A stretch of 64,000 nucleotides of DNA, from NCBI GenBank assembly GCA_017301995.1, contig JAFLEH010000039.1:1-64000 (forward strand). Reading direction: 5' to 3'. Origin of the DNA: Verrucomicrobiota bacterium (GTDB lineage: Bacteria; Verrucomicrobiota; Verrucomicrobiia; Verrucomicrobiales; Akkermansiaceae). This document shows, in pieces, positions 24,216 to 33,777 of the stretch (positions are counted from its first letter, which is position 1; each line of letters begins with the position of its first letter). The position numbers and the translations under genes were made by a program. The notes beneath the pieces were generated by a model. The model was not told the DNA's origin, did no database searches, and was given only the letters and a program-made list of their open reading frames with translations.

Positions 24216-27128
24216 TCAAGCGCGCCGCCGCCTCAGCAGCCCCAGCAAGCCCAGACCGCCCAACAAAATGGCGGACGGCTCGGGGATCACGACTGCCTGC
24301 AGGCTGCCCTGCTTGAAGTAGCCGGTTTTGCCGTTGCCGAAATCGAAGGGGTTGCTTTCGGTGGGTGTGGTGCCGCCGAGGGTGACGGTACCGCCGCCGT
24401 TGATGAGCGTGTAGATGCCGGGTTCGGCCGCCGCCGCGTCCCAGCCGAGGATGTCGGCGAAGGCAAAGTCGGAGAGCGTGATGCTCTTGCCGGAGGCGAC
24501 GGTTAGAACGCCGGTGCTGGAGAAAGCCACGGACGCTCCGGTTAGATCCAGTCTTGCGCCGTCGTCGAGCGTGAGGCTGCCGTCGAGGGTGCCGCTGCCG
24601 CCAATCGTGCCGCTGGCCCCCACGGTGACAGCCGAGTCGCCAAGGGCGCCGATGACAAGCAGGGTGCCGCCGGAAACGAGGGTGGTGCCGGTGTAAGTGT
24701 TGTTGCCGGAGAGCGTGAGCGCGCCCGCGCCCTGCTTGGTGAGCGAGAGGGTGGAACCGGAGGCACCTCCGTCCTCCAGCACGCCGCTGAAATTCTGGGA
24801 AGTGCCGCTGTCGATGACAAGTGTCGAGGCGGCACCCGTGACTCCCTCGTGGCCACGCACGGTGCCGCTGCCCGAAAGGCCGCCGATGGTCTCGCTGTTG
24901 GCACCCTTGGCCAGCTTGAGGAAGCCACCCGAGTTCACGGTGAGCACACTCGCGTCGGGGATCAAATTCGTTGCAAGGGATGAACCAAAGCCCAACTGCA
25001 AAATCGAGTCGGTGCTGATGGTGGTCGTGCCGTTGTAGGTATTGGCCGCGGTTCCTGCGAATACCACGCGATCCGCGCCGCCGGCGATGGTGACATTGCC
25101 GGTTCCGCCAATACCGCCGGTGAAGGTCAGTCGGTCGGTATTGCCGGCGCCGTCGAGGGTGACAGCCTTGGCCAAGGTGATCGCGCCGGAAAACTCGGGC
25201 AGGGACGCGCCACTGTTGGCTCCGAGGGTGGTGGTCCCGCTGCCTTGATTGGCGACGGTGATGGGCCGGGCCATGGTGATGTCGCCGAGCAGCAGCGCGG
25301 TGTTGTTGGCGCCGGTGTTGGTGTCGTTGATGGTTACCGTGCCGCCCGAGCCCAGCGCGCTGCTGTTGGCAGCCACCAAGGTGCCTTGACTGATGGTGGT
25401 ACCGCCGGTATAGTTGCTGCCGCCGGAAAGGGTGAGAGTGGCGGGTCCGGCCTTGATCAGGGCGAGGTTGCGGCTGCTAGGGAGCGTATCTTGGTCCATC
25501 AGCTTGCCGGCGAAACTTCCATCTGTGGTCTGGTTGACCTGCAACGTGCGGGTGCCGGCATTGCTGCCGTACATGCAATTGATGATCCCTGCCGTGCCGG
25601 TGAGATTGCCAATGGTGGCGGTTTGGCCAACAAAGGGATTGGCAAGGATGAATCGGCCGCCAGACATGTTGAGGCTTGGCGCGCCGTTTTCGCTTCCCGT
25701 GCCGTTCAGCACGAGGTCACCGTTTTGCATGTCAATCGGGCCGTTGAAGGTGTTCGTGCCGGTAAGAATCAGGATTCCAGCATCCTTCTTGGTGAGAGCG
25801 TTGGAGCCGGAAAGGTTTGAGGAGACCGTGAGGTTGGCAGCGGAGCCGCCGAAGATGTAGCCGCTGGTTCCCGTCGTGATCGTGCCGCTGTAGGTGGCCG
25901 TGCCGGTGGAGGAGAGACCGAGGGAGTTGAAGCCGCCGTTCGCTGAGAAATCAATATTCTCCGATGAGTTGCCGGTGATGGCGATGGAACCGGTGGAGGA
26001 TGCGCTAACATTGCCGGAGTTGATCCACCCCATGACCGTGGTCTGCGCGCCTGAGGCGACAAGCGAACCGGAACCGGAGGCGGTAATCGAACCAGTGCCG
26101 GGAATCGCGCCAACATTTGAGAATGCGAGGTAGCCATTATTGACGATGGAGCCTCCCGTGTAGGCGTTGGTTCCGGAGAGCGTCAGCGTGCCGGTGCCCG
26201 CCTTGGTGAGGACGCCCGCTCCGGCACCGGCGCCGTTGGAGATGTTGCCGGCGAAGGTGGTGGCGGCAGAAACAGTGATGGTGCGGGTGCCGTTACCGAG
26301 GTCCATCAAGCTGCCCGTGCTACCAAAGGTGAGGGCCGAAGTGCTGCCGGAGTTGGCGATGGTGAAGTCGCCAATAATGGTGGTAGCCGCACTGCCCGCG
26401 ATGAGGCGGGTGCCGCTGCCGCCGTCGGAGCCAATGGTGCCGCCTTCGATGCTGAATTTCGCCGAGGAGCCGCCCAGGGAGTCAAGGGAGGTCTGGGTGT
26501 AAAGGTAACCGCCGGATTTGAGCGTCGTGGTGCCCGTATAAGCGCTGCTGCCAGAGCCAATCTGCATGTAATTCCGGTAATAGGCGCCGCTGTTGATGGT
26601 CACATTGCCGGAGCCGGAGACGGTGGTTGCGCCGGAGCCGCCAACGATGAAGTTGCCCACGCCGGTGAGCGTGGTCGTGGTGCCGGCTCCGAAGGTCAGC
26701 GTTTTGCCTCCTGTGCCAAGCTTCAGTGTCTTGCCCGAAGCGACGTTCACGTTCGAAGAGGCATTGAAGGTCACGCCGTTGCCAAGGGTCAGATCCACGC
26801 CGCCAGATGCGATAGTAATGCCGGAGGAGCCCAGAGTCAGCGTGCCAGCACCGCTGGTGGCGATCGCGGCCGTGGCGGCTTGGATGTCGATGCCCTGCCA
26901 TGACTGGGCGGAGCCGATGGTCAGCGCGCCGCCGAGGGAGCCGGTGACCCAGGTGGCGACATTGCCGGAACCGGGAGCGGAGCCACCGACCCAGCTTGCT
27001 CCAGCCGTGAGGTCGGTGCCGGTGGTCCCCTTGTTGATGGTCTGCGCCATAGCGCTTCCGCCCAAGGCGACAACAATCGGCAGCGCGAGCAGCGCCGACA
27101 AGAAGGGATTGGAAAAGGTGGTTTTCAT
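24216..27128 (-). CDS. Beta-strand-repeat PEP-CTERM surface protein (970 aa)
   Basis: Start chosen at the ATG at 27128 (MKTTFSNPFLSALLALPIVV), giving a signal peptide cut near SAMAQ. The N-terminal module ASWVGGSAPGSGNVATWVTG is shared with the 1279-residue neighbour. The middle consists of repeats such as LTKAGTGTLTLSGTNAYTGG. The C-terminus is a PEP-CTERM signal, VIPEPSAILLGGLGLLGLL plus Arg residues. It therefore differs in sorting from the two giant neighbours although the repeats are alike. Likely exosortase-processed and exposed on the cell surface or in extracellular matrix. Confidence 0.87.
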   Translation of the reverse strand: MKTTFSNPFLSALLALPIVVALGGSAMAQTINKGTTGTDLTAGASWVGGSAPGSGNVATWVTGSLGGALTIGSAQSWQGIDIQAATAAIATSGAGTLTLGSSGITIASGGVDLTLGNGVTFNASSNVNVASGKTLKLGTGGKTLTFGAGTTTTLTGVGNFIVGGSGATTVSGSGNVTINSGAYYRNYMQIGSGSSAYTGTTTLKSGGYLYTQTSLDSLGGSSAKFSIEGGTIGSDGGSGTRLIAGSAATTIIGDFTIANSGSTSALTFGSTGSLMDLGNGTRTITVSAATTFAGNISNGAGAGAGVLTKAGTGTLTLSGTNAYTGGSIVNNGYLAFSNVGAIPGTGSITASGSGSLVASGAQTTVMGWINSGNVSASSTGSIAITGNSSENIDFSANGGFNSLGLSSTGTATYSGTITTGTSGYIFGGSAANLTVSSNLSGSNALTKKDAGILILTGTNTFNGPIDMQNGDLVLNGTGSENGAPSLNMSGGRFILANPFVGQTATIGNLTGTAGIINCMYGSNAGTRTLQVNQTTDGSFAGKLMDQDTLPSSRNLALIKAGPATLTLSGGSNYTGGTTISQGTLVAANSSALGSGGTVTINDTNTGANNTALLLGDITMARPITVANQGSGTTTLGANSGASLPEFSGAITLAKAVTLDGAGNTDRLTFTGGIGGTGNVTIAGGADRVVFAGTAANTYNGTTTISTDSILQLGFGSSLATNLIPDASVLTVNSGGFLKLAKGANSETIGGLSGSGTVRGHEGVTGAASTLVIDSGTSQNFSGVLEDGGASGSTLSLTKQGAGALTLSGNNTYTGTTLVSGGTLLVIGALGDSAVTVGASGTIGGSGTLDGSLTLDDGARLDLTGASVAFSSTGVLTVASGKSITLSDFAFADILGWDAAAAEPGIYTLINGGGTVTLGGTTPTESNPFDFGNGKTGYFKQGSLQAVVIPEPSAILLGGLGLLGLLRRRRA

Positions 27129-27231
27129 GGCGATTTGCGGTATCGGTATCGGAGTGCGAATGATGAGTTTTCGGTTGAGATCCAATGTCGGAAAGAGATT
27201 TCTCATGGTTTTGTTCCCAAACCGGATCGGA

Positions 27232-30200
27232 TCAGGGATTGGCGGCCTTTACCCGGAGGAAAAGGTTGGGTTCGGCCAAAAGCGCGGACGGTAACGTGAC
27301 GGTGATGGTTTCCACGGGATCGCCGTTGTTGGTGCTCTCGGAAACCGGGGTAATTGGGTCCCATCCGCCGAGCGAGGTGGACGACCAATAGGAGTACCCG
27401 AGGCCCGTGAGCGCCAGCTTGCGGCGGGTATAGGTAAAGGTACCCGCGGTCTTGTCGGGCGCTGTGACCGCCGAAACACCGGATCCCTTGGTCGGATCGA
27501 GGCCGAAGGCGTATTCCTCAAAGTTCGTCAGACCGTCGCCGTCGGGATCGTGGGCGGGATCGGTATCGGAGAATCCCGGATAGGTGGCCGCCCAGGTGGC
27601 GTAGTCGGCACTGCCGACGGTGAGTTCAAGGTTGTTGCCGTTGACCGCGACCGTGCCGGTGACGCCTGAGGGCAAGTTCACCACGGTGGGCGTTCCGGTG
27701 ATGCCACCGGCGGCGGTGGCGAGGATGTAGGTGCCGTCGGCGGGCGCGGCCGCGGCCGTTAGAGCAAGGATGTTGCCGGAGTCCAGGGTGAGCGGGCCGG
27801 TGATGACGCGGGTGGTTTGCGCCCCTGGGGTGGCGGCCACCGCGAGAGAATGGATGGCATCGGCCTGGATGGTCACGCTGCCGCCGATGTTGCCGTTACC
27901 GGCCAAGGTGGCTCCGGTTTCCACGGTCACGGCGGTGTTTCCCAGCGAACCGCTGACGGCGAGAATGCCACCTTTGACCGTGGTGGTTCCGGTGTAGGTG
28001 GGGGAACCGGAGAGCCTGAGGGTGGCGGCTCCGGATTTGATGAGGGAGATCACGCGGTTGGCGCCCTGGGTGTTTCCGCCTGCGAATTCGCCGTCAACCG
28101 TCTGGTTGATCTCGAGGGTGCGTGCGCCGTCGGTGGCGATATTGAAATTGGAGACGATGAGCGAGCCGTCTACGCCGTTGAGATTGTTGATGACGGTGGT
28201 GCCGTTGCTGCCGATTGCGAGTTCGGCTCCGCTGGCGATGGTGACCGAGGCGCTGTTGGCGAGGGCTCCGGTGCTGGTGGCGAGAATCCCTTCATTGATG
28301 GTGGTGGCTCCGGTGAAGGTATTGGTGTCGTTGGCGAGTGTGATCCGGCCGGTGCCCGCCTTGGTGATGCCGCCGTTGGAGATCACGCCATTGAACCTGA
28401 CGCCCTGCGTGCCCAGCACCGAGGTGATCGTGCGAACGGCCCCCAGCAGATCGACCGCGCCATCGAATACCAATTGGCCGCCATTGGCGCCGTCGCCGAA
28501 GGTCGGGTTGGTGTTGAGCGCCAGAGAATTCGCCAGGGTCCGGGTGGTGCCTGAATCCGAACTCACGATACCGCCGTTGATGGTCAGCGTGCCCGCGCCG
28601 AATGCGTTGTTGGCACCCGCTTGCAGGATACCGGCATTCAAGGTGGTCGCTCCGCCGTAGGAGTTGGTTACGGTTAGCCTGAGCGTGCCGGAGCCGCTCT
28701 TGGCCAAGTTCCCGGTGCCGGAGATCGCACCGGGAAGGGTCAGGTTGGAACTCTGGTCAATCTGGACGGTGCCATCGGTGACGATGTTTCCGGTTCCCCA
28801 TGTGCCGCCGTCAATGATGCGGAAGACTCCGGCATCGATGAGTGTCAGCCCCGTGAAATTCGAGTTCGGATTCCCGATGACGAGGGTGCCGGCTCCCGGT
28901 TTTTCGAAGTCGCCGTTGCCCGAGAGTCCGCCGGTCCCGGCGAAGGTGTAGGTGTTGGCGGCATTCTGCACTTTCACGATGGATGGCGCCAAGAGGCCGT
29001 CGAGCGTGACGGTTGCATCCTCGGTGATGTTGCCAAAGACGACATCGTCTCCCTGATAGAATATCTTGTCGCCCTCCGCCCAATTCTGGAGAATTCCGAA
29101 GCGATTCCACGTTCCGCTTCCGATGTTCCAGGTGCGGGTGGCGGGAGCGCCAGCGGTGAAGGTGATCTTGCCATTGGCGGTATCGTCCGTCAGCGTGCCG
29201 CGGGCCAGAGGCGTTAGACTTGCGAACCCCGATCTACCGCCCGAACCATAGCCGACCACATCGTAAACCGTGGCTTCTATCGGCGAGGAGGCGAACTCCA
29301 GATAAACCGTGCCACCGAAGGACACGCCATCGAACAACATGCCGGTGACCGTCGCCCCGCCCGCCAGCAGCAGAGTCGAGCCGTCCGTCATGTCGAGATC
29401 GCCGGTGCTGCCTCCGGTACCGCCGAAGGTGCTCCCCGCCCCGGCGGTGACATTGCCGGTAATCGCGCTGTTGAGAAGCAGCCTGCCGCCAGTGGCGCTC
29501 AGGTTGCCGCCGATCGCGCTGTTGAGAGTCAGGATGCCGTCGCTGACGGTGGTGTTTCCTCCGAAACCCGTGGCGGTGCCGCTGATTGTTAGCGCGCCGG
29601 TTCCGGACTTGAGCAACGTACCACTGCCGGTCAACGTGCCTGTGAGCGATTGGCTGGCGGAGCTGTCGAAATGCAGCGTGGCGCTGTTCGCGATGGCCCC
29701 CGCGTAGGTTGCGCCGCCGAGCAGCCCGGCCCCGCCGATCCTGAGTGTGCCGCCGCTGATGGTGGTGCCGAGCGTGTGGCCGCCCGCGCCGCTCAACGTG
29801 AGGGTGGCCGCTCCAGTCTTGACGATTTCGAAGGCTCGGGAACTCCCCATCACGAAGGTCCCGGCGAACTCGCCGTCGGCCGTTTGGTTGATGGTTAGAG
29901 ACCGGGTGGTATTGGTGCCGGAGATCGTGAAATCCGATCGGATCGAGGTGCCTGAGACGCCGCTCAGGTTGTTGATAGTGTGCGTCCCGGCTCCGTTCTG
30001 CCCAAGGTAAAGGGCGGTTCCGCTGTTCGCCAAGGTGAGCGAAGCGCTGCTGGCCAGCGCGTTCTGGGAAATCGCGAGGCTGCCGGCGTTGACGGTGGTG
30101 GCTCCCGCATAGGTGTTGAACCCGGTTAGAGTGAGGATCCCGCCGCCGGTTTTGGTGATGCCGCCGTTGGAAACAATACCGGTGAAGATGGCCCCCGCGC

Positions 30201-31071
30201 CGACGTCGCTGAAAACCGAGGTGGCAACGGCATTAATCTCTCTAACGGAATTACCGAGATCGGTCGCACCACCGAACCGGACGTAGCCGGTGGACAGGAC
30301 CCCGCTGCCGCCAATCTGGATGTTCCCGCCGATATTGACGGCGTTCGCGGTTCCCAGATCACGCCCGGTCGTATTGAACGAGCCGATCGCGCCGCCGTTG
30401 AGATTGATCGCCCCGGTGCCGAACATGTTGATCGAGGTGGAAATCCGGATAATTCCCGAGTCCAGCGTGGTGGCCCCGGAATACCCGGTGCTGCTTCCGC
30501 CCGACTGCAGGTTGTTGTAAAGCGATGCGCCGTTGACTACCAGGTTCCCCGAACCGCTGATCGCATGGTTCGAACCGGCAACCTCGAAAACGCCGCCTCC
30601 CGAGATCGTGGTGGTCGTTCCGGCTCCAAAGGTGGTGGTGCTGCCGCTGAGCGAAAGCGTGCGGCCCGACTCCACGACAACCGGCGAGGTCGTCCCGAAG
30701 GTCCGTGGGCTGGAAAGAGTCAGATTCACGCCGCCGGATGCCAGTTTTATCCCGGACGATCCCAGGGTGAGCGGATTCGTGCCGCCCGTGCCGAGCGTGA
30801 TCGCGGTGGTGGCCGACTCAATCTCAATCCCCTTCCATACCGGGCTACTCGTGCTGCCGAAGGTCAAAGTCCCGCCTAGCGAACCCGTGGTCCAAGTGGC
30901 GACATCATCCGCGGTGGGAAGGACACCCCCATCCCACGACGCGGCATCCGTCACGCTCGTGCCGGTGGAGGCCTTGACCACCGCCGCCGCGTGGGCCGCA
31001 CCATGTGACATGGCTAGAACGCACAAGATGGAAAGCGAGCGGAAGAAGCGGTTGGTCGGATGGGGTTTCAT
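27232..31071 (-). CDS. Giant beta-strand-repeat surface protein (1279 aa)
   Basis: The ATG at 31071 gives MKPHPTNRFFRSLSILCVLAM and a signal peptide ending near AHAAA. Repeats of the type ITKTGGGILTLTGFNTYAGA ... VNAGSLAIS fill most of the protein, with a non-repeat insert around residues 600-690 (GVSFGGTVYLEFASSPIEAT). The C-terminus has the AHDPDGDGLTNFEEYAFGLDP calcium-loop-like motif and ends LFLRVKAANP, with no PEP-CTERM tail. It is the first gene of the minus-strand run and is divergent from nanA across a 156-bp gap that contains a candidate operator. Confidence 0.87.
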   Translation of the reverse strand: MKPHPTNRFFRSLSILCVLAMSHGAAHAAAVVKASTGTSVTDAASWDGGVLPTADDVATWTTGSLGGTLTFGSTSSPVWKGIEIESATTAITLGTGGTNPLTLGSSGIKLASGGVNLTLSSPRTFGTTSPVVVESGRTLSLSGSTTTFGAGTTTTISGGGVFEVAGSNHAISGSGNLVVNGASLYNNLQSGGSSTGYSGATTLDSGIIRISTSINMFGTGAINLNGGAIGSFNTTGRDLGTANAVNIGGNIQIGGSGVLSTGYVRFGGATDLGNSVREINAVATSVFSDVGAGAIFTGIVSNGGITKTGGGILTLTGFNTYAGATTVNAGSLAISQNALASSASLTLANSGTALYLGQNGAGTHTINNLSGVSGTSIRSDFTISGTNTTRSLTINQTADGEFAGTFVMGSSRAFEIVKTGAATLTLSGAGGHTLGTTISGGTLRIGGAGLLGGATYAGAIANSATLHFDSSASQSLTGTLTGSGTLLKSGTGALTISGTATGFGGNTTVSDGILTLNSAIGGNLSATGGRLLLNSAITGNVTAGAGSTFGGTGGSTGDLDMTDGSTLLLAGGATVTGMLFDGVSFGGTVYLEFASSPIEATVYDVVGYGSGGRSGFASLTPLARGTLTDDTANGKITFTAGAPATRTWNIGSGTWNRFGILQNWAEGDKIFYQGDDVVFGNITEDATVTLDGLLAPSIVKVQNAANTYTFAGTGGLSGNGDFEKPGAGTLVIGNPNSNFTGLTLIDAGVFRIIDGGTWGTGNIVTDGTVQIDQSSNLTLPGAISGTGNLAKSGSGTLRLTVTNSYGGATTLNAGILQAGANNAFGAGTLTINGGIVSSDSGTTRTLANSLALNTNPTFGDGANGGQLVFDGAVDLLGAVRTITSVLGTQGVRFNGVISNGGITKAGTGRITLANDTNTFTGATTINEGILATSTGALANSASVTIASGAELAIGSNGTTVINNLNGVDGSLIVSNFNIATDGARTLEINQTVDGEFAGGNTQGANRVISLIKSGAATLRLSGSPTYTGTTTVKGGILAVSGSLGNTAVTVETGATLAGNGNIGGSVTIQADAIHSLAVAATPGAQTTRVITGPLTLDSGNILALTAAAAPADGTYILATAAGGITGTPTVVNLPSGVTGTVAVNGNNLELTVGSADYATWAATYPGFSDTDPAHDPDGDGLTNFEEYAFGLDPTKGSGVSAVTAPDKTAGTFTYTRRKLALTGLGYSYWSSTSLGGWDPITPVSESTNNGDPVETITVTLPSALLAEPNLFLRVKAANP

Positions 31072-31135
31072 AATAGGAAAAGCGGGTTGACGGCGGAAAT
31101 ATAACCCCATTCAGGATGGTTCCAAGCGATCGGTA

Positions 31136-31156
31136 TTGGTTTTTTAAACAGACCAA
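31136..31156. promoter_or_regulatory. Candidate nan-type operator (divergent promoter)
   Basis: A 21-bp imperfect dyad with outer arms TTGGT and ACCAA lies between the divergent surface-protein gene and nanA. It shares the pattern GGTTT-N4-AACA-N-ACC with a perfect dyad upstream of nanM at 60439-60459. It may be bound by the GntR/LacI-like regulator encoded at 54842-55930. Confidence 0.5.
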
Positions 31157-31227
31157 TTGAAGCGCCTTGCTTCAAGCTCCGGCACGGGAACAAACTCCGC
31201 GCGAATCATTCGCGCCTCCCGCACACC

Positions 31228-32139
31228 ATGAATACCCGACTCCACGGTCTTGTGGCCGCCACTCACACTCCCTTCCACCCCGATGGCTCGCTCGCACCCG
31301 AGGTGGTTCCCGTCCAGGCCGCTTACCTTGCCAGCCGGGGTGTCGGCATCGTGTTCATCACCGGATCCACCGGTGAGTCGCACTCGCTGACCCGCGACGA
31401 ACGTCTCGCCATCTTCCATGCGTGGGCCGCCGCGGGACCGGCCTGCGGCTTGCGGGTGGTCGCCCACGTCGGCGGCAACTGCCTGGAAGACGCGCGCCAT
31501 TTCGCGGCCGCCGCCGCTGACTGCGGTTTCGAAGCGATCGCCGCGCTTTCCCCGTCCTATTTCAAACCCGCCCGGCTGGAAGTTCTCGTCGATGTCTGCG
31601 CGCGCATCGCGTCCGCCGCACCCTCGCTGCCGTTCTATTACTATGACATTCCCTCAATGACCCAGGTGCGCTTCGATATGCTTGATTTTCTAACCCTAGC
31701 AGGCGCGCGCATCCCCAACCTCGCGGGCATCAAGTTCACCAACGACAACCTCGATGCGTTCTCGGCCTGCCTGACACACGACGACGGACGGTTCGACATT
31801 CCATGGGGCATCGACGAGAAACTGGTGGACTCTCTCGCCGCCGGTGCCCTCGGCGCCGTCGGATCCTCCTACAACTTCGCCGCTCCGCTCTATCAGACAC
31901 TCATCGCCGCCTTCCGCGCGGGCGACGCCGGGCGCGCGCGCGACCTGCAGCACCAATCGGTCGAACTGATCGAGGCCCTCTACGCCGTCGGCTATTTCGG
32001 CGGAGCCAAAGCCCTGATGACGCGCCTCGGGGTGCCGGTGGGCCCCGCCCGCTGCCCGCTCGATAACCCGACACCCGCCCAGTTGGACGATCTGTGGCGG
32101 AAACTCGATGGTTGCCCGTGGTTCGGCCCTCCCGCGTGA
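31228..32139 (+). CDS. nanA: N-acetylneuraminate lyase (copy 1)
   Basis: 303 residues of the DapA/NanA class I aldolase family, cleaving N-acetylneuraminate to N-acetylmannosamine and pyruvate in the cytoplasm. Key motifs are FITGSTGESHSL (substrate-binding GSTGE loop), FYYYDIP (catalytic Tyr) and NLAGIKFTN (Schiff-base Lys). The lyase reading over dihydrodipicolinate synthase rests on the GSTGE and YYYDIP signatures and on the sialidase in the same cluster. A second, clearly homologous copy lies at 57120-58028. First plus-strand gene of the glycan-degradation cluster; no export signal. Confidence 0.87.
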   Translation: MNTRLHGLVAATHTPFHPDGSLAPEVVPVQAAYLASRGVGIVFITGSTGESHSLTRDERLAIFHAWAAAGPACGLRVVAHVGGNCLEDARHFAAAAADCGFEAIAALSPSYFKPARLEVLVDVCARIASAAPSLPFYYYDIPSMTQVRFDMLDFLTLAGARIPNLAGIKFTNDNLDAFSACLTHDDGRFDIPWGIDEKLVDSLAAGALGAVGSSYNFAAPLYQTLIAAFRAGDAGRARDLQHQSVELIEALYAVGYFGGAKALMTRLGVPVGPARCPLDNPTPAQLDDLWRKLDGCPWFGPPA

Positions 32140-32238
32140 CCCGGTCTGGATTCACACCACCCGGCCACACCTTCTCCAAGCTGACCGTGGGAACAATTGT
32201 CAAAACGGCCCGATTGCCAACGTAATGTGCTGCACACC

Positions 32239-33777
32239 ATGAAACTCTTCCTCGCACTCGCAGCCCTTTTCCCACTCGCTTCGCTTTCACACGGCGCGGA
32301 GAAGCCGAACATCGTCGTGATTCTCGCCGACGACCTCGGCTACGGCGACGTCCGCTGCATGAACCCGGACAAGGGGAAGATCGCAACGCCGAACATCGAC
32401 CGAATGGCAGCCCAAGGCATGCTTTTCACCGACGCCCACTCCACCTCGGCGGTTTGCACTCCAACCCGCTATTCCATCCTAACAGGCCGCTACAACTGGC
32501 GCAGCACCCTGCAATCGGGCGTGCTCGGAGGCATGAGTCCTCCGCTGATCGCACCCGATCGGCTCACCGTCGCGGAAATGCTCCGGCGGAACGGATACAC
32601 CACCGCATGCGTCGGCAAATGGCACCTCGGCATGACCATGCCCGAGCCTCTCGCCAATGGGCGGATCGCGGACTCTCCTGTCACCCGCGGATTCGACCGC
32701 TTCTTCGGCATCAGCGCGTCGCTGGACATGCCGCCCTACGCCTGGATCGACAATGACCGTTTCACCGTTCCGCCCACCGACACCAAGGAACTCTATCAGG
32801 GAAGAAAAGGCCCGGCCGCACCCGATTTCACAGCGGAAGCCGTACTGCCGACTTTGGGCGACAAGGCGATCGAGTGGATACGCGCGAACAAAGACCGGCC
32901 GTTCTTTCTCTATCTGCCACTTACAGCGCCCCACACGCCATTGAATCCGACCCCCGAATGGCGCGGCAAGAGCGGCTTGGGCAGTTATGCCGATTTCGTG
33001 ATGCAGACCGATTCGACGGTCGGCCGCGTGTTGGGTGCCATCGACGATGCCGGGATCTCGGAAAACACCCTCGTCGTGATGACCAGCGACAACGGCTGTG
33101 CTCCCTATGCGGGCGCCTCCACCGAGGTCGATCCGATGCCCCATGCGCTGACCGACATAAAGACCCTTGAAGCGAAGGGCCATTTTCCCAGCGCGCATCT
33201 GAGAGGCTACAAGAGCGATCTTTGGGAAGGCGGCCACCGCGTGCCGTTCATCGTCCGCTGGCCGGGAAAAGTCGCGGCGGGATCGCGGTCCGCGCGGATG
33301 GCCTGCCAGGTTGATCTTTTCGCGACCTGTGCCGATCTGATAGGCGCCAAGGTCCCTGCGGACGCCGCGGAAGACAGTTTCAGCCTGTTGCCGATCCTGA
33401 AAGGCAGTGACAAGCCGGTGCGCGAAACCCTCGTGAATCACTCCATCACCGGTCGCTTTGCCATTCGGGAAGGACACTGGAAACTCGCTCTTTGCCCGGG
33501 GTCCGGCGGATGGAGCAAGGCGCCGCAGGCACCCGCGTCCGGCAAAATCCCCCCGGTCCAACTCTATAACCTATCCGATGACCCCGGGGAAGCCAACAAT
33601 CTGGCGGACAAGCATCCGGAAATCGTGGCCCGCCTGACTGAGAAGGTCGAAGCGCTCGTTGCGAAAGGACGGAGCACTCCCGGACCGGATCGCTCGAACG
33701 ACGTCCAAGTCGTCATCCGTAAAGAAAAGGAAAACAACGGTAAGAAGCCGAAGAAAGACAAAGCAACGAAACCATGA
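32239..33777 (+). CDS. Secreted sulfatase
   Basis: 512 residues from the ATG at 32239 (MKLFLALAALFPLASLSHGA), chosen because it starts a clear signal peptide. It contains the S1 sulfatase signature CTPTRYSILTGR, with Cys73 as the residue converted to formylglycine. Other expected parts are the metal ligands ILADDLGYGD (Asp31, Asp32), the VGKWHLG motif near residue 130 and the TSDNG motif. The tail is Lys-rich (KKPKKDKATKP). It would remove sulfate esters from exported glycans, but substrate subfamily cannot be read from motifs. The stop overlaps the next start as ATGA. No formylglycine-generating enzyme is in the window. Confidence 0.92.
   Translation: MKLFLALAALFPLASLSHGAEKPNIVVILADDLGYGDVRCMNPDKGKIATPNIDRMAAQGMLFTDAHSTSAVCTPTRYSILTGRYNWRSTLQSGVLGGMSPPLIAPDRLTVAEMLRRNGYTTACVGKWHLGMTMPEPLANGRIADSPVTRGFDRFFGISASLDMPPYAWIDNDRFTVPPTDTKELYQGRKGPAAPDFTAEAVLPTLGDKAIEWIRANKDRPFFLYLPLTAPHTPLNPTPEWRGKSGLGSYADFVMQTDSTVGRVLGAIDDAGISENTLVVMTSDNGCAPYAGASTEVDPMPHALTDIKTLEAKGHFPSAHLRGYKSDLWEGGHRVPFIVRWPGKVAAGSRSARMACQVDLFATCADLIGAKVPADAAEDSFSLLPILKGSDKPVRETLVNHSITGRFAIREGHWKLALCPGSGGWSKAPQAPASGKIPPVQLYNLSDDPGEANNLADKHPEIVARLTEKVEALVAKGRSTPGPDRSNDVQVVIRKEKENNGKKPKKDKATKP

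Noticed and set aside
19185..31071. CRISPR-like or VNTR array in the repeat-rich surface genes
   Set aside because: The repeats are degenerate, in frame and encode beta-strand motifs; there are no uniform spacers.
31228..32139. dapA, dihydrodipicolinate synthase
   Set aside because: The YYYDIP and GSTGESHSL motifs plus the sialidase neighbourhood favour N-acetylneuraminate lyase, though an activity test would decide.
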